A stretch of DNA of 64,000 nt from Atherinomorus stipes. Its lineage: Eukaryota; Chordata; Actinopteri; Atheriniformes; Atherinidae. How positions within the stretch are numbered: the stretch's first letter is position 1; each line of letters begins with the position of its first letter. A model generated the notes under the pieces. That model was not told the origin of the DNA and did not search any database. It saw only the letters and a program-made list of their open reading frames with translations. Position numbers and translations under genes: made by a program. The stretch is from contig JALJCO010008621.1 of assembly GCA_023101725.1 (NCBI GenBank), forward strand, positions 1-64,000, given 5' to 3'. Below are positions 58,401 through 64,000 of the stretch, in pieces.

Positions 58401-59604
58401 TGAAGCAATGGTCTCACATGCCGAGATATTTGGGCAGTACTGTGTAGATACTGTAATATGAGGTTTCTTTCTGAGAAATGTGATCTGCTCCCCACCCCTC
58501 CTATTACAGCATTCTCTGAAGTATGGACAAAGTACACTGCAGCTTTGTCATGGCATGTGTGCGAGTTTTAGAGGTTCCTTGCTGAGGTAGCTGTAGCCAA
58601 CATCCATAAAGGAAAGAAATTTTAAAAAACATGGAAGATATAAAATGGGGTTTTGGGTTCATAGTGGAGTGTATCCTCCACCATCAAAAATCATTTTATA
58701 CATCTGATTTCATTTGCATTGTAGCGGGTCGTCCTGGCTGAATAAATCTCACATGCGCGATGAGTTGATTTGATTTAACCCTGCTGTATAAAGATCAAAA
58801 AGGAGTGCAGTTATTTTTGCAACAAGATGACAGTTGAATGATCTTGAGGTATTAAAAACAAACAAATAAGCAAACAAACAAAAAAACAGATTCTGTGATT
58901 CAGTGTATAGATGGGGATGCTAATTATGCATAACAAAGGCATGCAGTATAGTGTATGTAACTCCACACTAAGTACATATGTATTCATCCTCCTTTGGTTA
59001 TTCAAAACTTAAGTGCATGTGGTATTTTCGAGCCCCTTCTAATCCCCAGTCTATTTTCAGCTACCCGTCATCATTTTCTCATGGTTTCAGTTCCCAGCCA
59101 CTAGAGCCGAAAATGAAATCCGCTTTCTGCTTCCTATAAGGGGATCCAGTGAAGCAACAATGAACCCCATTCACCAGAAATGGAAAATGACGCAAGTAGA
59201 TGTGACATTAGACAGGAGGCAGTTTACTAAACACATGCACACACGCATTAGCACAAAACATGAAGTTTCATCAGTGTTTGTGCACAAAAAGCAGGGGTGT
59301 ACACATAACCAATTCCTGCTCATGCATTCCCTACAGAATTACTCTCAGGGCTTGAGGAAAGCCTCTGATGTTCAGATGCAAAGCCAGAAACATGCAGTCT
59401 AGCTGCAATAGAGGTCTGGGTGGGGGAGAGGTTCCTCTGTGGCTCCACCTCTGCAATAAGACTTTCCACCATTTCCCCACTTTCTTGTTTTTTTTTTAAA
59501 CAATTTTTAAGGTTTCTATACAGCATCTCACTGAAATACTCAAAAGCATGAACAATAATAGGAAAGGACAAATAAAAACACACCGTGTACAGGCGAAGAC
59601 TCAC
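55461..59604 (-). other. sequence upstream of the short-form promoter (intron if the 59.6-kb exon is real)
   Basis: AT-rich, with a CA-rich stretch near 56158-56190. No coding exon, transposon or RNA gene recognised. Confidence 0.5.
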
Positions 59605-59664
59605 AGTGGTGGGGGAAGGAGGTGGAGAGGTGTCAGAAGCTACCAAGTTGAGGATGACCTCCAT
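59605..59664 (-). CDS. tmcc1: candidate alternative first coding exon of tmcc1
   Basis: 20 codons, MEVILNLVASDTSPPPSPTT, from an ATG in an optimal context (CTCACCATGG), ending in phase 0 at ACT|GTGAGT. That phase fits exon 2 exactly, giving a 486-residue form. An in-frame ATG at 59679 lies five codons upstream in weaker context. The orientation, Kozak sequence, strong donor and phase fit support it; no homology was recalled, so chance remains possible. Confidence 0.5.
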
Positions 59665-60419
59665 GGTGAGGAAACGCATGCATGCAGCTCAGACAGGAAA
59701 CCACTTTGATTTTTTTTTTTATCTGTTTGTGTGTCTCTTGGGAGATGTCCACAGTAAAAAAGAAAGGACAGGCGCACAACCCTGGCCGAGCCCTCATCAC
59801 TTAGGACACATCTGTCAAACAAAGTCCACTTAACTCAAAGTCCACTAGGCAAATAGTCCACTTAGCAAGGAGGCAAAGAAGTTACTGAATGTCCAAGATC
59901 CATGGAATCAGAGCAACCAGGAATGGCACATAACCACACATAGCTGCAGAGTTCACGGAGCACAGTGCTAATGGTTCAAAGAGACACCCCAATGCCCATG
60001 ACCATGCTTTAGAGCAAAGACATGCTTTGCAGTCCTGTGGAGAATAAATATGCTTTGATGAACAAGATTTCCACCAACAGCATGGATTAGTGAAAGAGAA
60101 GGGACTCCTATTGAGGAAAGTGCCCATCTGATGTGGGTTTGGGGTGAGAGAGCAGAGGCGTTAATCGTCTGGAGAGTTGCTGGGTTGGATGTAGGCAGGA
60201 GCAAAAGAAGAACGAGTTTACTGTGAAGTTAAGTGTTCAAAAAGTCCATCAGGCATAAAATCCTCTGAGGGGGAAAAGAGAGGCAGAGACCCAAACGATG
60301 GATGTGAAGGGAAGAAGGGAGCAGGCAAGAAAAAAAAAAGGACCCACCAGGAGCTGTCACTGAGAGGGAGACGGAAGGAGAGAGGGAGCAAATGAGAGCG
60401 GGGTTGTGAGAAAACTTCA

Positions 60420-60600
60420 TGAAGGGAGGGGGAGCTTTTCTTCTGTTGAGTTTCTAGGCCAGTTCAGCTCCCAAAACAGTGGTTAGCTCAGGCAGAAGGA
60501 AAGGGGAAAAAAAATCTTCCACTCCTCCTTTCAATTATCACACAGTTGGATTGTCGCAACCAATCAGTTTTCTGACTCAGTGATCGTGTTGTTTTGAATC
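60420..60600 (-). promoter_or_regulatory. tmcc1: possible promoter of the upstream tmcc1 form
   Basis: About 0.8-0.9 kb upstream of the candidate exon, with a CCAAT box (60560-60564) and an AP-1-like TGACTCA (60573-60579). The plus strand just downstream in gene direction is purine-rich with GAGAG runs. Weak, position-based inference. Confidence 0.22.
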
Positions 60601-60972
60601 ACCTTCCGCTGCCTGAGTACTCTAACAAACAGAACAAGCCCAAATACTTCTGCTGGCAAGTAATATGCTGAACAAGCCAAAGTACATGTAAGGTAGTGTT
60701 TTTTGTTTTTCTTTACATAAGTTGTATGAATAATGTGCTCAAATGCAACAGAATATAGTTTTGGTTTAAGGTAGGAAAGAAATGGAAGAAAAAAAAAGTA
60801 TTAAGACATAGTCATGAACAGGTTTTAACAAGTGGGCAAAGACAGAGGACTTTGAGAGAGAAGGTAGGAATTACAGAGCAAGCTGCTTATTTAAGAGGAA
60901 AATCCAGCTGCTTAAATGCAAGCTCAATGAATAGAATTTACAAAATTGCAGTATGGAAGGGTCACATGGTTG

Positions 60973-61370
60973 TAGGGATGTAGCGATGTGAAAGTTTCAT
61001 ATCACGGTTATTGTGACCAAAATTATCACGGTTATCATTTTTATCACGGTATAATAGAAATACCCCCCAGCATCTTTAAAGATATCCAAAATGGGTCTAA
61101 ATGTCTACTTTGTCCATTTTAAAGGGGGAAAAATCTCAAGAGAACTGTCCACGTGGATGCCTTTGTTGCCTTCCTTCATGTTTTCATAAATTAAACATCG
61201 TAAACTGCGACTGCTACTGCTTTTCTATCCAATGAGCAGCATCACTGAGAGTTTTTCAAAGTGCAGTAATCAGTCACGGTTTTAACTATAATTAAAATTT
61301 GAAACGGTATTACTAAACGTTGGTAATTTTATCACGGTTAACCATTTCACCAGTAATCGTTACATCCCTA
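60973..61370. mobile_element. hAT-type MITE with perfect 8-bp target duplication
   Basis: Ends TAGGGATGTAGCGAT and the inverted TAGGGATGTAACGAT match at 14 of 15 positions. The 8-mer CATGGTTG flanks it exactly on both sides (60965-60972 and 61371-61378). The 398-base interior has repeated ATCACGGTTAT-type wording and no transposase. This is direct sequence evidence for a fairly recent nonautonomous hAT insertion. Confidence 0.9.
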
Positions 61371-61378
61371 CATGGTTG

Positions 61379-63754
61379 CATCTATTGGTTTGAACTAATT
61401 CAGACCTGATGTGACATTTACATCCTATTACCTTTTAAGACTGACACAAGTGTGCAAAAATTTTTTTCAAGACAAGTATTTTCTTTAGAGATGTGATAAG
61501 CAAGGGAAAGTCAAGGTTCACCGTGGGACTGCTCTACTAAGCACTTTTTTACTATAATACACACAAAAAGTGGGTTAACCTCGTTCTGAAATAAACAACA
61601 CCGTCTTCCCTGAAAGACATTTTAGATATCAGCATCTGCTGAAAAAGCTTTGCCTTCCTCAGCAATGTTGAATGGCTCATTGAGATGAACAATCAGAACA
61701 TGAATGAGATACAAATTTTACATTTGCATGAAAACCGTGTCTGATAGGATGAGGCCATCAGAAGTTTTGACAGTAAGCATCAAATTAAATTGTGTACATA
61801 AACAATACAACTTTCACTCATGATTTGATAACAGTTTGTACAGTCCCTCCTACTGTAAATGTTTCCTCAAATAGCAAGCCTGAAACTAGCAAGAAATGTC
61901 TAAGCAGGTAAAGATGTCATCTAGTTTTTTCTTCATAAAAATCAATGTTTTCATGGCTTAATATGGTTTAGATACAGTACAACTCTACATCTTTTGTTGA
62001 AAATGTAGGAATTTAGGTGGTAAATAATATTAGCAAGCTGGTGCTGGAAGTCGGTTATGCTACTGTAGCTAATCCATTTAATTAGTTAGAAATAGCAGTT
62101 TGATGGAGTAGGTATCAACTTGCAACCCATTTTAAAACTGATGAGACTGATGTATAAATATCCACTTAGTAAAAACCATTAAAACTACCCAAAAATCAAA
62201 TCAAATAGTCTGGGGACTGTATGTGCTGGGACTATATGGGATTGGACAATTTACAGACAAAAACTCTTACTAATAAGTCTTTTGTAATCAGGGAAAACCC
62301 AAACTGGATCTTTTTGCACTTCTTGCTAGACTAAGGTCAGATTTGGCTACAGAAGAGAGTTTTCATACATTTCAAGTGTTCCGCATTTTATCATGATGCA
62401 GAGCCATCCTAAAATATATGGCCTTCTTATTAGTGAACATACAATTCTAAATTATGGCAAAGCAGTAAAGACTGTGGTAAAACAGAGACTTTATTGTCAT
62501 TCCAAAATTACTACAAAATTTCCATGGTGACTGTCATTGTAGCAGCAACTGCAGCTAAAAGATAAAAATATATATAACTAAAAGTAAGCTGAGAGGGAGG
62601 TGAGAAAGGAAATAGATGAGAGAAAAAAAAAATCCAAATGCACTGTAAGCTACTGCAATTCCTCACCTAATACTTGGTTAAAACATCTTTAACAAAAATA
62701 GAAGCATTGGGTCTGTTTTCCTTTAAGAAATGGTCCCTCAAACTTGACACACATTTCTTTTAGAGATTTTTCGAACTCTTTCTAGCAGAAAGGTTCAAGC
62801 TTAACCAGGCAGGCAGGGGAGTAATCCATTTTCTGAAAATGATTACCGGTCTTGACATGGCCCTTCATCTCTTATTTTTTTAGTTTGGCAGCCAGATGTG
62901 TGGAAGCTTGTTAATGGTGTCAAACCTTATCCATTTCAACACCTTGAAGGTTGCTGTGTTTGTGCTTTAGAGTCTTCTTACATTCTTCTATGCAAAGTGT
63001 TTTGCAGGTCTACGGAGAATTTTCTCAACCTCATGGATTAGTTTTCACTTTGTCGTACACCATTAGATGTGAGACCCTGTGTGTGCCTGTGTTAATCAAT
63101 TATGCCCAGTGATGCCTTTTTTCCATCTTTTAATCTTAAAAAAATTATATAAATGTTCCAAAGACTTCGCTACGTCAGAGTAGATAGAAGACACACACAC
63201 AATTCAAGCCCATCTAATGAGTCTGAAACATATCAAAATATGGAAAAATGAAAACCTTTGTGCAAACCCTGCATGTGGCCAACCCAGCAACTCCCATCTG
63301 CAGCTCTATGAGTGACTCAGCTTCATCATACAATCTCTGTTGGGATTACTAACTTACCCCACATAGCACAGTGGCTCTAATGACAGATCCACACAGAGGT
63401 TGAACTCATGTCCTGACAAGTGACTGATAAGTAAAACAAGTAAACAGATATGTTTTCCTGACAAATTTTTACAGCATTTTCACAAAAATGCTACATAAAC
63501 TTTGACTCACACTCACTTGAAACCAAACTAAGCAAAAAAAAATATTGGAGAGACATAAATGGATCCTCTGGATCCAGGAGTATGATCAAAAGCATATTGA
63601 CCACCACCAATGAAAATTATATTTTATCTTGAAGAAAAGTTAAGTCTTAGAATGACCTCTCTAGAATCCTGACCCAAATACCATAAACCAGCTTTAGGAT
63701 TTATTTTTTCACACCCAGACATCAAGCAGTTTTTCAAACTAACAAGGTCAGCTA
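61379..63754. other. far upstream region without recognised genes
   Basis: AT-rich sequence. I see no exon, RNA gene or defined transposon. Confidence 0.5.
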
Positions 63755-63890
63755 AATCAATCAATCAAGCCATCCATCCTCTATATCTGTCTCATCCTGT
63801 CCAGGGTCACATGGGGCTGGAGGCAATCCCTGCTGTCAGAGTGAAAGGTGGGATAAATCCTGGACAGGTTGCCACCACATCACAGGAATA
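63755..63890 (+). repeat. dispersed fish repeat (L2-like 3' fragment)
   Basis: CATCCATCCTCTATATCTGT, CATCCTGTCCAGGGTCACAT, GGGGCTGGAGGCAATCCCTG and CCTGGACAGGTTGCCACCAC are the wording of a very common teleost repeat, usually assigned to LINE 3' ends. Class from memory; ends not defined. Confidence 0.65.
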
Positions 63891-64000
63891 ATAGAATGTG
63901 AACTTTAGTAAAGCAAGCTACTGTTAAGTTACAAAAGTCATTTCTGGTCTTGATTTAAACTTTATATCTGCCATTTTACAGCTTATAGTTAACCAGTCAT

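Noticed and set aside
59320..59604. Continuation of the 59679-59320 open frame as a separate 119-residue protein
   Set aside because: The part after the GTGAGT donor is rich in lysine and low-complexity residues with no domain; a spliced first exon explains the coding-like first 20 codons better.
59605..59679. Use of the upstream ATG at 59679 as the start of the candidate tmcc1 exon
   Set aside because: Its context (GCATGCATGCG) is weak compared with CACCATGG at 59664.

Overview
The window is vertebrate nuclear DNA, almost certainly from a ray-finned (teleost) fish. It is AT-rich, both genes are split by GT-AG introns, and the repeats are the usual teleost mix: a Tc1-like relic, hAT-type elements, LINE 3' ends, long (AT)n, (AAAC)n and (TG)n(AG)n arrays. 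Nothing is prokaryotic, and I found no CRISPR array, operon or viral gene.

Two genes lie in tandem on the minus strand. The first 18 coding exons of plexin D1 (plxnd1) run from 45808 down to 3406. They encode 1174 residues: signal peptide, Sema domain, three PSI domains and the first five IPT/TIG domains. Every exon junction is in phase. The last IPT domain, the transmembrane helix and the intracellular GAP domain lie beyond position 1. The whole of tmcc1 (transmembrane and coiled-coil domain 1) lies upstream, with five coding exons between 55191 and 49533 (479 residues). A candidate alternative first exon sits at 59605-59664. The same neighbours lie in the same orientation in human (PLXND1-TMCC1, chromosome 3, from memory), which supports both identifications.

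Layout: 1-3405, plxnd1 intron 18 with a minisatellite and a hAT-like element; 3406-45808, plxnd1 exons 18 to 1, with large introns at 6.3-12.2, 21.6-26.9, 30.4-37.2 and 38.9-42.7 kb; 45809-46080, putative plxnd1 5' leader and promoter; about 46.1-47.6 kb, intergenic; about 47.6-49.5 kb, putative tmcc1 3'UTR with a 42-nt poly(G) run; 49533-55191, tmcc1 body; 55.34-55.46 kb, GC-rich tmcc1 promoter; 55.5-64 kb, upstream sequence with the alternative first exon, a clean hAT MITE and an L2-like fragment.

The two proteins do not form a pathway. Plexin D1 is a semaphorin receptor, best known for Sema3E signalling in vessel patterning. TMCC1 is an ER membrane protein of ER-endosome contact sites. The most interesting points are a paired loss of two cysteines in PSI domain 2 of this plexin, a full cysteine set in PSI domain 3 where human appears to lack the same pair, alternative tmcc1 first exons, an overlapping uORF on plxnd1 and FOX:ETS-like motifs in plxnd1 intron 5. 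I saw no previously undescribed biological system. Gene identities come from recall of human proteins, not from a search.
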